Of a stretch of 64,000 nt of DNA, positions 35,458-43,700 are shown one piece after another. The notes below the pieces were generated by a model, which did no database searches, had not been told where the DNA came from, and saw only the letters and a list, made by a program, of their open reading frames with translations. Numbering within the stretch: position 1 is the stretch's first letter; each line of letters starts with the position of its first letter. The stretch covers positions 6,883,501 through 6,947,500 of the forward strand of contig NZ_CP031168.1 of the NCBI RefSeq assembly GCF_022354825.1, written 5' to 3'. The translations under genes and the position numbers were made by a program. This DNA comes from Paenibacillus sp. H1-7. Its GTDB lineage: Bacteria; Bacillota; Bacilli; Paenibacillales; NBRC-103111.

Positions 35458-36255
35458 CTATTTTTTGACGGCAGGCTCCTGATTCGTCTTGCCGCTTGTG
35501 CCGCCCTGAACCGCTCCATTACCGGAGGCGGGGGCTGAGCTGTTAAGCGATGGGATCGATAAATTCGGCGGTGGCGTCGTATTGCCCGTCGGATTCCCTT
35601 TTCCATCAAAGTAGTAGGTAGGCACATCGCCGACAACGAGCGCGTACGATATCGGCACCTCCGTCTCCACCACCTCGGGCTCGGAGTCGAAAGGAATGAT
35701 GACGCTGACTTCCGCGATAATATGAATGTAGACCTCTACAAGAATCATATTGATGCCTGCGTTCTGATATCTGGTATTCAGCTCCACCTTCACATTTCCG
35801 GCTGGTACAAGCCTCACCGGGATCATGGGGCCGAAGGAAGCGAGCAAGGAGCTGTGCATCGCCTGCCCTAGCGGGATATGCTCCGGAATGTCCTGCAGGT
35901 CGGACAGCTGATTTTGAACGGTGGAGATCGTATCGGCGGTAATTCTCATATGCTCCGAGTAGTTCAGCATAAACCCGGTCGTCTTGCCGTTCTTGTCCGT
36001 CCGCCAATCAATGAGCTGGTCGAAGGTGGTGCCGCGCGCGATCCGGTCGGAAATGGCCGTATTGATCGCCTGCGTAGCAATTTGCTTGATCCGGACCTTG
36101 GCCAGATTGGTCAGCGGCGGCCACACATTTTTCTCGATGTATATGAACGACTGGATCGTGAACAGAATGACAATAATGAGCAGCAGCGCTATATTGCGTT
36201 TGATCTTCCTGACTCCGGTAGGGCTGCTTCTCCATCTTCTTCTTAGCACCCTCAT
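35458..36255 (-). CDS. yunB: Sporulation protein YunB
   Basis: 265 residues. One membrane anchor near the N-terminus (about 22-42, ALLLIIVILFTIQSFIYIE), then a soluble domain with ATQAINTAISDRIARGTTFDQLI and IPLGQAMHSSLLASFGPMIPVRLVPAGNVKVEL, characteristic of YunB, a mother-cell-specific protein of Bacillales sporulation whose exact role is not settled. It ends in a Pro/Ser/Gly-rich, disordered tail. In B. subtilis yunB directly follows the lytH (yunA) gene; here about 8 kb of sugar-transport genes separate them. The start follows GAGGAGGTCTCT of a degenerate hairpin leader. Confidence 0.9.
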   Translation of the reverse strand: MRVLRRRWRSSPTGVRKIKRNIALLLIIVILFTIQSFIYIEKNVWPPLTNLAKVRIKQIATQAINTAISDRIARGTTFDQLIDWRTDKNGKTTGFMLNYSEHMRITADTISTVQNQLSDLQDIPEHIPLGQAMHSSLLASFGPMIPVRLVPAGNVKVELNTRYQNAGINMILVEVYIHIIAEVSVIIPFDSEPEVVETEVPISYALVVGDVPTYYFDGKGNPTGNTTPPPNLSIPSLNSSAPASGNGAVQGGTSGKTNQEPAVKK

Positions 36256-36290
36256 AGAGACCTCCTCAGAGTTTTGCGCTTGTCTTGTCG
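36256..36290 (-). repeat. Decayed hairpin-Shine-Dalgarno leader before yunB
   Basis: In yunB sense the sequence GCGCAAAACTC directly precedes TGAGGAGG, matching the right half of the hairpin and its junction with the ribosome-binding site in the other copies. The left arm is lost. Confidence 0.5.
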
Positions 36291-36377
36291 TACGTGATAC
36301 CCGGCATGTACTTTACAGCTTATGCTGAGCCATGCCAAAAAAGAAGAGCAAGCCCGTGCCTGGCCCTGTTTCCGCAC

Positions 36378-36408
36378 AAAAAAGACCCGATCCATACCGG
36401 ATCGAGTC
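36378..36408 (-). terminator. Terminator after the 36434-37252 isomerase gene
   Basis: GACTCGATCCG pairs with CGGATCGGGTC (wobble) on the minus strand, followed by six T. Confidence 0.75.
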
Positions 36409-36433
36409 TGCGTATACTCTCATTGAAGCTTGC

Positions 36434-37252
36434 TTATATATCCAATCGGCGCTGCAGAACAAAGTCGCGGGAGAACTTCATATGCTCGATATCTACGCCT
36501 TCCAATGTCATATGTACCATAGGTTTGTACTGCTTCACCAGCTCCATGAACATGCGGTAATCCAGCATGCCTCTGCCGGAGGACACGGTTTCGAGCTTTC
36601 CTCTCGCATCTACCTGAATGTCTTTGGCGTGAATGCTGACGACACGGTTTCCGAGTAGACGGAAAGCCTCCTGCATCACTTCGTGCTGACGCTCGTAATT
36701 GTTCTGGGTCATCAAATTACATGGATCCAGAACCACCCCGATATTCGACGATGGAAACTCTTCAATAAGCTCGGCCAGCTGTGGAGCAGTGCTTATCAAG
36801 TGGCGGTTTGCCGCTTCCAGCCCGATCAATACGCCCCACTTCTCCGCTTCCTCGACCAATTCCCCCACTGCCGATTTCAGACGCTTGGAATAGCGGTCGT
36901 GTTGATCCGTATCCGGCACACCGGTCTCTGTAGCTACAATCGCCGTACCGAAGTGACGGGCCATCCGAAGATGCTCCTTGAACCGGTCTACATTATGCCT
37001 GAATTTCTCGTCATCAAGCTCGATCAAGCTAACATAGCAGCCCAGTACAGGAATGCCCACGCCGTTTCTGTCGAACGCTTCGGCGATGCTGTTCGCAAGT
37101 CCCGGACTCAGCTTGCCCAGACTGCAGTCAACGTCCGATATCGCTTTGGATAATGCAAGCTGAACATAGTTAAACCGATAGGAGGCTACCCTGGCAGCCA
37201 ATTCTGCATAAGGGAGCGTACCTACATTGTGAGCTAAAATACCGATTGACAT
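36434..37252 (-). CDS. Sugar phosphate isomerase/epimerase (AP endonuclease 2-like TIM barrel)
   Basis: 272 residues from the ATG at 37252; an ATG at 37264 is adjacent to AGGAG and less well spaced, so the choice is uncertain. The barrel shows the metal ligand motifs of this superfamily: ATETGVPD (Glu about 130), GLEAANRHLI, GVVLDPCNLMT (Asp) and VVSIHAKDIQVD (His), ending HMTLEGVD. Members interconvert ketoses or act on inositols and modified sugars; the substrate is unknown. It follows the solute-binding protein at 37385 on the same strand, so is likely part of that operon. Confidence 0.82.
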   Translation of the reverse strand: MSIGILAHNVGTLPYAELAARVASYRFNYVQLALSKAISDVDCSLGKLSPGLANSIAEAFDRNGVGIPVLGCYVSLIELDDEKFRHNVDRFKEHLRMARHFGTAIVATETGVPDTDQHDRYSKRLKSAVGELVEEAEKWGVLIGLEAANRHLISTAPQLAELIEEFPSSNIGVVLDPCNLMTQNNYERQHEVMQEAFRLLGNRVVSIHAKDIQVDARGKLETVSSGRGMLDYRMFMELVKQYKPMVHMTLEGVDIEHMKFSRDFVLQRRLDI

Positions 37253-37384
37253 CTTTCCACTCATCTCCTCTGGTTACTTCATCGTCTAATGTTCGTTTAT
37301 CGTAACAGGACCATTATAGCTGTAAAGGGATAAAACGGTCCATCCGCATCTGCCAAGCTCCATCCCTTATTGTACTATCTTCCC

Positions 37385-38893
37385 TCATTTGGGATTCATG
37401 AGAGCATAGGCCTGCTCGTACTGCCTGATCATTTCGTCTCCCCCGGCCTTTCGCCATTTCTGAACCTCGGCCTCCCAGCCCGCATCGTCGATTTTCCCCA
37501 TAATATACAGCGTCTGCGCATCCATGATCAACGTTTCGAGCTCCTTGCCCTTCTCCGTATAGACGGCGGAATCCAGATTCAATGCAGGGTTCGGGACGGC
37601 GGCGGACAAGCTATCATTGGTAATCCGGGTCGCTTTCTCCCCTAACGGCGTGTCCTTCAATGGCGCGACCTGATAGCCTTCTCTGTTAAACAGGCTGTCC
37701 CTGTAAGGCTTCACTTCCCTTTGAAAGGCCGTAAAATCTTTCATTTCGGTTTTCCCGTCCTGCGTCTTCACATAATGCTTGTTCTCTATTCCTCTCAGCT
37801 GGAGGGTGGACATCGGCTCATCCATCAGTTTATCCGCGAACTCCAGCACCTTCCTCAGCTGGTCTTCGGTTTTTACCGCCGCTTTGGGTATGACATACAG
37901 CCCGTTGTTACCGATCTCCCCGGCCACCCTGATTCCCGCAGGTCCCGTAAGCGGCATCACATCGTACTGCCCGGACGGATTGAGTTTGACAAGGCGGTCC
38001 TGCATGCTCTTCGCATTGGCGGCTACCGCGATTCGTATGCCCCCTAACCCCAGATCATACGCCTTCTCCGCTTCGCTCTCATCCAATATGGCAAAATCCG
38101 GATTGATCAGCTTCTCACTGTATGCCCTCCGGAACAGCTTCAGCATGTCCATAAACGGCTCCGTCATGAATTCCGGCATAAACTTGCCGTTATGAACCCC
38201 CCATTTGTTCGGAGCGCCGAAGCTGGTGGCCAGCCGCGTCGTCAAGGCCGACGAGCCGTCATTGTACCGGTTGGATAAAATTATGCCGTACGTATCCGCT
38301 TTGCCGTTGTGATCCGGATCTCCCGCGGCGATCGCTTTGAATGCCTGATACCACTCCTCCGGTGTGGTCGGAGGCTTGATACCGAGAGACTGAAGCCAGT
38401 CGGTGCGATAGATGACAGCCCCTCGCGCAATATCGCGGAAAATAGGGAGACCGTATAATTTGCCGTCCACCTTGATGTTATCGTAGAACGGAGCATCCTG
38501 CGCCGATAAATGCTTGTATTGGTTCAAGTAAGGGCCGAGCTCCCAAAAAACGCCGGATCTCATCGCGCTGATCGCAGTCGGGATATACTTGACCCGGAGC
38601 AGCATCGGCATATCGTTGGATGCGATCATGATGTTGACTTTATCGTCGTAGGCGGCATTCTGAATCCATTGGATATCCAGCTTGGTACCGGTATAGCTCT
38701 CTATCGCACGCACCACTTCATTGTCTTTCTCCGGTACGTCGCCGACTTGAGAAGTCCCGATCGTGATGGCGAATGACGGCTTCGGCGCTGTCCCCTGTTC
38801 AGAGCCTTCCGTAGGGCTGCCGGTACAACCCGAAACGACCGCTATCGCCAAGATCCCGGCTGACCAGCGAAAACCCGTCACGTTGCTTGCCAT
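37385..38893 (-). CDS. Extracellular solute-binding protein (sugar ABC importer lipoprotein)
   Basis: 502 residues. Signal peptide GILAIAVVSGC with lipobox Cys about 23, then SPTEGSEQGTAPK. The mature part has VVRAIESYTGTKLDIQWIQN, IASNDMPMLLRVKYIPTAI and VIPKAAVKTEDQLRKVLEFAD, matching the LplA-like group. It lies between the membrane AraC regulator (41308) and the isomerase (37252), all minus-strand. No permease is adjacent, so the channel must be encoded elsewhere or be shared with the 30-32 kb permeases. Confidence 0.87.
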   Translation of the reverse strand: MASNVTGFRWSAGILAIAVVSGCTGSPTEGSEQGTAPKPSFAITIGTSQVGDVPEKDNEVVRAIESYTGTKLDIQWIQNAAYDDKVNIMIASNDMPMLLRVKYIPTAISAMRSGVFWELGPYLNQYKHLSAQDAPFYDNIKVDGKLYGLPIFRDIARGAVIYRTDWLQSLGIKPPTTPEEWYQAFKAIAAGDPDHNGKADTYGIILSNRYNDGSSALTTRLATSFGAPNKWGVHNGKFMPEFMTEPFMDMLKLFRRAYSEKLINPDFAILDESEAEKAYDLGLGGIRIAVAANAKSMQDRLVKLNPSGQYDVMPLTGPAGIRVAGEIGNNGLYVIPKAAVKTEDQLRKVLEFADKLMDEPMSTLQLRGIENKHYVKTQDGKTEMKDFTAFQREVKPYRDSLFNREGYQVAPLKDTPLGEKATRITNDSLSAAVPNPALNLDSAVYTEKGKELETLIMDAQTLYIMGKIDDAGWEAEVQKWRKAGGDEMIRQYEQAYALMNPK

Positions 38894-38992
38894 GTCTGCT
38901 GAAGCCCCCTGTCTTGTAGGCTGATATCTATCCCAACGGCCCCAAGTATGCTAGCGGACCCTTTCCCGCCGCTTTTCTTGGCCGGCCTGCGC

Positions 38993-41308
38993 TTACTGCT
39001 TGAGAAACTCATCGCGGTATTGACCGGGAGTCATGCCGACCAGTTTGCGGAACGTACGGATAAATGCCGTCGTATTCGTGTAGTTGAGCTTTTCTGCGAT
39101 CTCGGATATTTTCAAGCTCGTCGTCTCCAGCCACGTCTTCGCCATGGACATCCGGTAATCCGTCAAATATTCGCTGAAGTTAATGCCCATTTCCTTCTTG
39201 AACACCCTGCTCAAATAAACAGGGTGAAAATTGAGGATCGATGCGCATCCTTCCAGTGAAATATCCTGATCGAACCGTTCGTGAACCAGCTTGACCATCT
39301 GATCGGCGATATTCACATATTGCGACTCGGCTTGCTCGTTCAAGTAACGGGTGATCGGCTCGAATAACTCGGCCTTGAACCAGCGGACAATGTTCTCGAG
39401 CGTGTTCAGCTTCAGGAAATAGTCCATCGTAGCCCGCGGCCCCAGCACTTTTTTGACCATCCCGCCCTGCTCCTGAATGAGTTGAAATGCCTTGGCGATC
39501 AGCTGCATCATGAGCACCGGATATTCGTTAACATGAATGCCTTTGTCCACAATAACGGCAATATACTTGTCGAACGACTGATGGACACGATCCATATCCC
39601 CGAGCTTGAGCGCCTGGATGAGCTGATCCTCGAGCAGCTTCAGCTGCGTATAGACCGTGATTTCCAGCTCTCTTCTGCCGGCATCGATGTCCTCGTAGTG
39701 AACGATAATCTCGTTGCCAAGGCTCATCCTGCTTTTTAAAGCCTCAAGACATTCGCGGTAGGCGCGAACCGCATAGACAGGCCGATCGAACGGACGGCTG
39801 ATCCCTATGCTGATCGGAAGCTGCAAATAGCTGTGAATCGTCCGCTTGATCGTTTCGGCCATCCGGAAAAAGTACGCTTTACATTCCGTTTCGTCTTCAA
39901 AGCGGCATGCCAAGAGCGTAACCTGGGATTGCTCAAGCAGCACCGGACTGAACCGCTCCTGCTGGGATACAAGCTCTCCCACCATATTGTTGATCGCAAA
40001 CAGCAGAAGCTCCTTGTCGTTCTCCTGAAAACGGCTCTCCTGCAGCGTATCGATCTGAACCGTGATGACGCCTAATTTCGCCCATCCGGCCGGAAAGCCA
40101 AACTGCTCCGAGCGATAGGCAAAATCGCTGTCTGATAGCTGTCCTGTAAACGGCTTCAGCATAAAAAATTCCTTAAGCTGCGTAAACTGCCCGACCACCT
40201 GCTGCTGCAGCTGCTTCTCGGTGCTGAACAGCGTACGGAACCTCTCCTCGATCCAGACGAATTCGTCGTTGTGCGACTTTCCCTCCACCTCGATGTCTTT
40301 GGTGACTTCAAACAGCCTCTTGATAGGTGAATACATGCGCCGGCTTGCATATAAGGCAAAGAGCGCCACGAGGATAAAAATGGCCGAGCACGCTATAAAA
40401 GTAACCCAGGCAATCTTCTTCGATTGCTTCGTAATTTCCTCTATCGATGCAGCCGACACATAAATCCATCCGTTATACGGAGACGAGCGGTACGATATGC
40501 CCAGCTCCTTGCCGTCAGCATACGCGTTGAAAAAGCCGGAATCCTCCCCGGATGCCCGCAGCTTATCCGTCACCAAGCCGTAAATGGCCTTGTTTCCGCC
40601 GGTCTCATGGTTGTCCCCGAGAAAATCGCTGCCTTCACGGTCGAGCACGTACACTTCGCCGAGCTTTTTATTTTTGGACAGCAGGTTGCTGATTTGCCGG
40701 TTTTCAATTTCAACGATCAACAGCCCTTTGGGCTGCGTGGTCATCGGGATCACAGGTATTTTGTACACAAGACGTATGACCTCGGGATGGGCTGCCGCCT
40801 CTCCGGCACTGTCCTCTGCATCGGATGAATCCCCGTTCGCCCCCCATTGACCGGTCACCCAGAACAAGCTGTTGGGCTGCTTCGCATAGGAGGCAATGAT
40901 GTCATGGTCTGCAAACGTGCTGAATTTGCTGAACATGGAGAAGCTGACCATCCAGTCTTTATTCAGGTTGATCAGATAAGCCTCGCGGACGCTGGTGAAC
41001 GTCTGCAGGTTGTACAGACCTTTGGACAAATCGCGCAGCTTGGCAAAATCGTTATAATCCAAATCCTCGTTCAAGGATGAAGCGACGGTCGGCGAATTGA
41101 CGAACTGCAGCGAGGTCAGCTCCAGTGTCTTCAGCACCTGCTCCACGCCCATTTGGGTTTGCGTCAACACCTGCATATTGCCGTCCTTGACCTTGTCCTC
41201 GATATCGCCCGAGGCAATGAAATACGAGATGAGCCCTATAGAAATCACAGGAACCGCCGCGAGAATAAAGCTGTAGCCCAGCAGGCGCAATAAGTATTTC
41301 GGCAACAA
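38993..41308 (-). CDS. Membrane-anchored AraC-type one-component regulator
   Basis: 771 residues from a TTG at 41308, 6 nt after AGGAGGG; a far-upstream ATG at 41419 has no ribosome-binding site. Two membrane segments (about 9-31, GYSFILAAVPVISIGLISYF, and about 298-320) bracket an extracytoplasmic Cache-like domain of about 260 residues. After an unidentified cytosolic linker the AraC helix-turn-helix pair spans about 675-768 (LEGCASILNFHPVYLSRVFKK, ISEIAEKLNYTNTTAFIRTFRK), ending TPGQYRDEF. It heads the operon with the binding protein at 38893 and probably activates it on sensing an external sugar. Confidence 0.9.
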   Translation of the reverse strand: MLPKYLLRLLGYSFILAAVPVISIGLISYFIASGDIEDKVKDGNMQVLTQTQMGVEQVLKTLELTSLQFVNSPTVASSLNEDLDYNDFAKLRDLSKGLYNLQTFTSVREAYLINLNKDWMVSFSMFSKFSTFADHDIIASYAKQPNSLFWVTGQWGANGDSSDAEDSAGEAAAHPEVIRLVYKIPVIPMTTQPKGLLIVEIENRQISNLLSKNKKLGEVYVLDREGSDFLGDNHETGGNKAIYGLVTDKLRASGEDSGFFNAYADGKELGISYRSSPYNGWIYVSAASIEEITKQSKKIAWVTFIACSAIFILVALFALYASRRMYSPIKRLFEVTKDIEVEGKSHNDEFVWIEERFRTLFSTEKQLQQQVVGQFTQLKEFFMLKPFTGQLSDSDFAYRSEQFGFPAGWAKLGVITVQIDTLQESRFQENDKELLLFAINNMVGELVSQQERFSPVLLEQSQVTLLACRFEDETECKAYFFRMAETIKRTIHSYLQLPISIGISRPFDRPVYAVRAYRECLEALKSRMSLGNEIIVHYEDIDAGRRELEITVYTQLKLLEDQLIQALKLGDMDRVHQSFDKYIAVIVDKGIHVNEYPVLMMQLIAKAFQLIQEQGGMVKKVLGPRATMDYFLKLNTLENIVRWFKAELFEPITRYLNEQAESQYVNIADQMVKLVHERFDQDISLEGCASILNFHPVYLSRVFKKEMGINFSEYLTDYRMSMAKTWLETTSLKISEIAEKLNYTNTTAFIRTFRKLVGMTPGQYRDEFLKQ

Positions 41309-41677
41309 GCGATTCCCTCCTGTAATCGGTATGGTACGAGGCTTGAACCGCTTTATGCGCAACGCGGGGAAGGAGGCAAGTCCCTTTCTCCCACGCTGCC
41401 CTTTGCATATAAACGTCAAAGCAGCCCAGTTTCGGCTACATTATACAGGAACGCTTATGTTCCTGCAAACGTTTTCCCGAGGACCGCGCCGCCTAACGTT
41501 ATACTTACAGGCTTACTTATTATCTTGAAGTAGGATCCCGTTTCACGCTATAGTCCGAATTTAACTTTATTGCGATTGCGGTGGAAGCTGCGATTATTTG
41601 CAGCGAGAAAAATCAGATAGATTGGCATCAAGGCACAGGTGATGACATTGCTCACGTTCCGCTAAAGGATTGAAGCC
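41309..41677. other. Upstream region of the 38993-41308 gene, no gene seen
   Basis: About 370 nt without a supported frame. It would hold the promoter for the AraC-type gene; I see no convincing -35/-10 pair or operator. The repeat array begins at its right end. Confidence 0.4.
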
Positions 41678-41997
41678 TTCAGGCTCAGGCGCCCAGCTGT
41701 TCGCGGCGGTAAGTCGGAAAATCCGTCTTACAACCGAGGGTTTCACGTTTCTGCAATCTGTTAGAAGGAAAATCCGTCTTACAGATTACCTTCAGGCTCA
41801 AGCACCCGGCTGTTCGCAGCTGTAAGTCGGAAAAACCGTCTTAAAAACGGGGGGCTCGCGTTTGCGCATTCTGTAAGACGGAAAATCCGCCTTACAGATT
41901 GCTTCAGGCTCAGGCACCCGGCAGTTCACGGTTTTAGCAATTTTAAGACGGAACATCCAGCTTACTGATTACCTCCAGCCGCAGGCACCCGGCAGAA
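41678..41997. repeat. Tandem palindromic array, period about 112 bp, 2.5 to 3 units
   Basis: Each unit starts with a TTCAGGCTCAGGCACCCGGC-like block (at 41678, 41791, 41903; a shorter one at 41973) and carries two hairpins with arms like GTAAGACGGA and TCCGTCTTAC around three A. Copies have diverged, but most stems still pair. No open frame, no spacers of constant length as in CRISPR. It lies in the gap between two AraC-type genes. Confidence 0.7.
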
Positions 41998-42092
41998 GCC
42001 GGCTGGCTCCTGCACTACGCGTTCTAGTGTGCGATCCCTCTAGCACTCCCCACAAAGAATTTGTGCTGCAGTCGAACAGACTCGCAGCACCA

Positions 42093-43421
42093 TCAATCGA
42101 TCACCCGCTCCCTTATCGGCAATGTCACCGACGCTACGCTGTCGGGCGACGGCTTTCTCCCGTGCATCAGCCGATACTCCCCCGGCGTCATGCCTTGGCG
42201 CTTCCGGAACGAGCGGATAAAATTTTGCGAATTGGTGTACTGCAGCTTGTACGCAATCTCTTTTACGGGCATGTCGGTTTCAACAAGCCATTGGCAAGCC
42301 ATCTTCTGCCGGTGCCGGGCCAAGTATTCGCTGAACGTAATGCGCATCTCCTTATTGAACAAGCCGCTTAAATAGTTGGAGTTGTAATGCAGCCGCGCGG
42401 CCACAGACTCAAGAGTCAAAGCAGAATTATATTCATCATGCACGATCGCAATGATTTGGTTCAGTACCTTTCTTCTATACGACTTCGAGTTAGGCTGCCC
42501 GTCCTCATAATCCGCGGTAGGCTGCTCATCGAAGAAACAAGCGCGTGCAGCCTCCTCAGAATTGTCCCGGAACGGGGAAGTCTGCATACACTCGCGATAA
42601 GCAGTCGGGGTATCCGCGATATCGGAGTACAGACTGCTTACCCCCGTCGACGCCCGCAAGGATAAGCGGGTATAAACGGCAGCCTGAATGCTCATCGTCC
42701 ATGCGGTTATACTTCTTTTGAAGAGATCTCTGTCCTCGCTTGAACTCGCAACCAAGATCATCAGCTTGCGGTCGATCCACACGGAACCGAGCCGGGAGCC
42801 TTTCGGTATCAGCTCTTCCGTCATATTGCAGACAGCGAACTCCAGCAGCTCCTTATCGCCAGCGTCACCTTCCTTCGCCTCAACCCGCAAGGCCATCACG
42901 GCGAGAAGCTTTGATTCCTCCAGCAGGTCTTTGCGCTCCGGCCATCGTCTGACGAGCTCGGATTGCGTGCACCCTTCACGGAACAGCCTTTGCAGGAAAT
43001 AAGATTGAATTACGGTTGTCTGACTGTGCAGCTGATGCTCCAACCGCCATTTCATCACGTTCAAATACTCAAGCTGCGATTCCTTTTGCTGAAGCTGAAG
43101 GCTTTCATCTTGTACGGTGCACGAGTCCAAGGAGCCCTCGCCTTTCACAGGCCGCTGAACCTTCTGCACCTTTTGCACCCCGAACAGGACCAGGGACAGC
43201 AAGCCTATCGCACCGCACAAGTACACGTATCCTCTCCATGCAGCAGCCAAGCCAAAACCTAATAGGGCAACAACTGCTATACTGATTGCCGCACCTGTTA
43301 TAACCTGATGCTTACCGGTATGTTTTACTCGCTGCAATGGACCAGCCTCCCGAAGAAATTGATTGTTATGGAAAAGTCCTACAACACCATGTATTGTACC
43401 TTTTATTTCCATTGCAAGCAT
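42093..43421 (-). CDS. AraC family regulator with two membrane segments but no extracellular sensor
   Basis: 442 residues. Starts with a short hydrophilic lead, then two adjacent hydrophobic segments (about 40-62 and 66-83, AISIAVVALLGFGLAAAW and LCGAIGLLSLVLFGV), so almost nothing lies outside. The cytosolic linker and the C-terminal AraC pair (about 325-425: LESVAARLHYNSNYLSGLFNK and VKEIAYKLQYTNSQNFIRSFRK, then TPGEYRLMH) are like those of the two larger neighbours, from which it differs by loss of the roughly 250-residue sensor. It is divergent from the GH42 gene at 43701, the probable target. Confidence 0.85.
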   Translation of the reverse strand: MLAMEIKGTIHGVVGLFHNNQFLREAGPLQRVKHTGKHQVITGAAISIAVVALLGFGLAAAWRGYVYLCGAIGLLSLVLFGVQKVQKVQRPVKGEGSLDSCTVQDESLQLQQKESQLEYLNVMKWRLEHQLHSQTTVIQSYFLQRLFREGCTQSELVRRWPERKDLLEESKLLAVMALRVEAKEGDAGDKELLEFAVCNMTEELIPKGSRLGSVWIDRKLMILVASSSEDRDLFKRSITAWTMSIQAAVYTRLSLRASTGVSSLYSDIADTPTAYRECMQTSPFRDNSEEAARACFFDEQPTADYEDGQPNSKSYRRKVLNQIIAIVHDEYNSALTLESVAARLHYNSNYLSGLFNKEMRITFSEYLARHRQKMACQWLVETDMPVKEIAYKLQYTNSQNFIRSFRKRQGMTPGEYRLMHGRKPSPDSVASVTLPIRERVID

Positions 43422-43533
43422 CGTCCTGATTTAACTTGTAAGCATCGACGCTAGTCCTTGTCTCTACCCTGGCTGAACCGCGAGCCTCGTCGTAACGGAC
43501 CCTAATGCCGCTGCAGCAGGCGTCCCCCTCGAT

Positions 43534-43571
43534 GTTCAAGAAAGTGCAAACCGTTCAAGAAAGTGTAAGCC
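43534..43571 (+). promoter_or_regulatory. Tandem 19-bp direct repeat, probable AraC-type activator site
   Basis: GTTCAAGAAAGTGCAAACC (43534-43552) is followed without a gap by GTTCAAGAAAGTGTAAGCC (43553-43571); 16 of 19 positions or more agree. It ends 29 nt upstream of the -35 of the GH42 promoter. AraC proteins bind direct repeats about two turns apart, as here, with the divergent AraC gene next to it. Confidence 0.6.
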
Positions 43572-43600
43572 AACCGGATCGCAGGAACAAGAATATGCAA

Positions 43601-43629
43601 TTGTTTGCCCTTCCCGTATTGGATATGAT
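43601..43629 (+). promoter_or_regulatory. Sigma-A-type promoter for the beta-galactosidase gene
   Basis: TTGTTT, 17 nt, TATGAT. The -35 is weak, consistent with dependence on an activator bound at the direct repeat upstream. Confidence 0.55.
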
Positions 43630-43700
43630 GTTATCAATGATGGATATGACTGCGCTAAAGCGTGGACAAACTTTAAATAGAACATAAACGGGCTGGAGAG

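Noticed and set aside
41678..41997. Possible CRISPR array
   Set aside because: Units of about 112 bp with internal palindromes and no unique spacers, and no cas genes.
43505..43687. 60-codon plus-strand frame upstream of the GH42 gene
   Set aside because: Covers the direct repeats and promoter; no ribosome-binding site.
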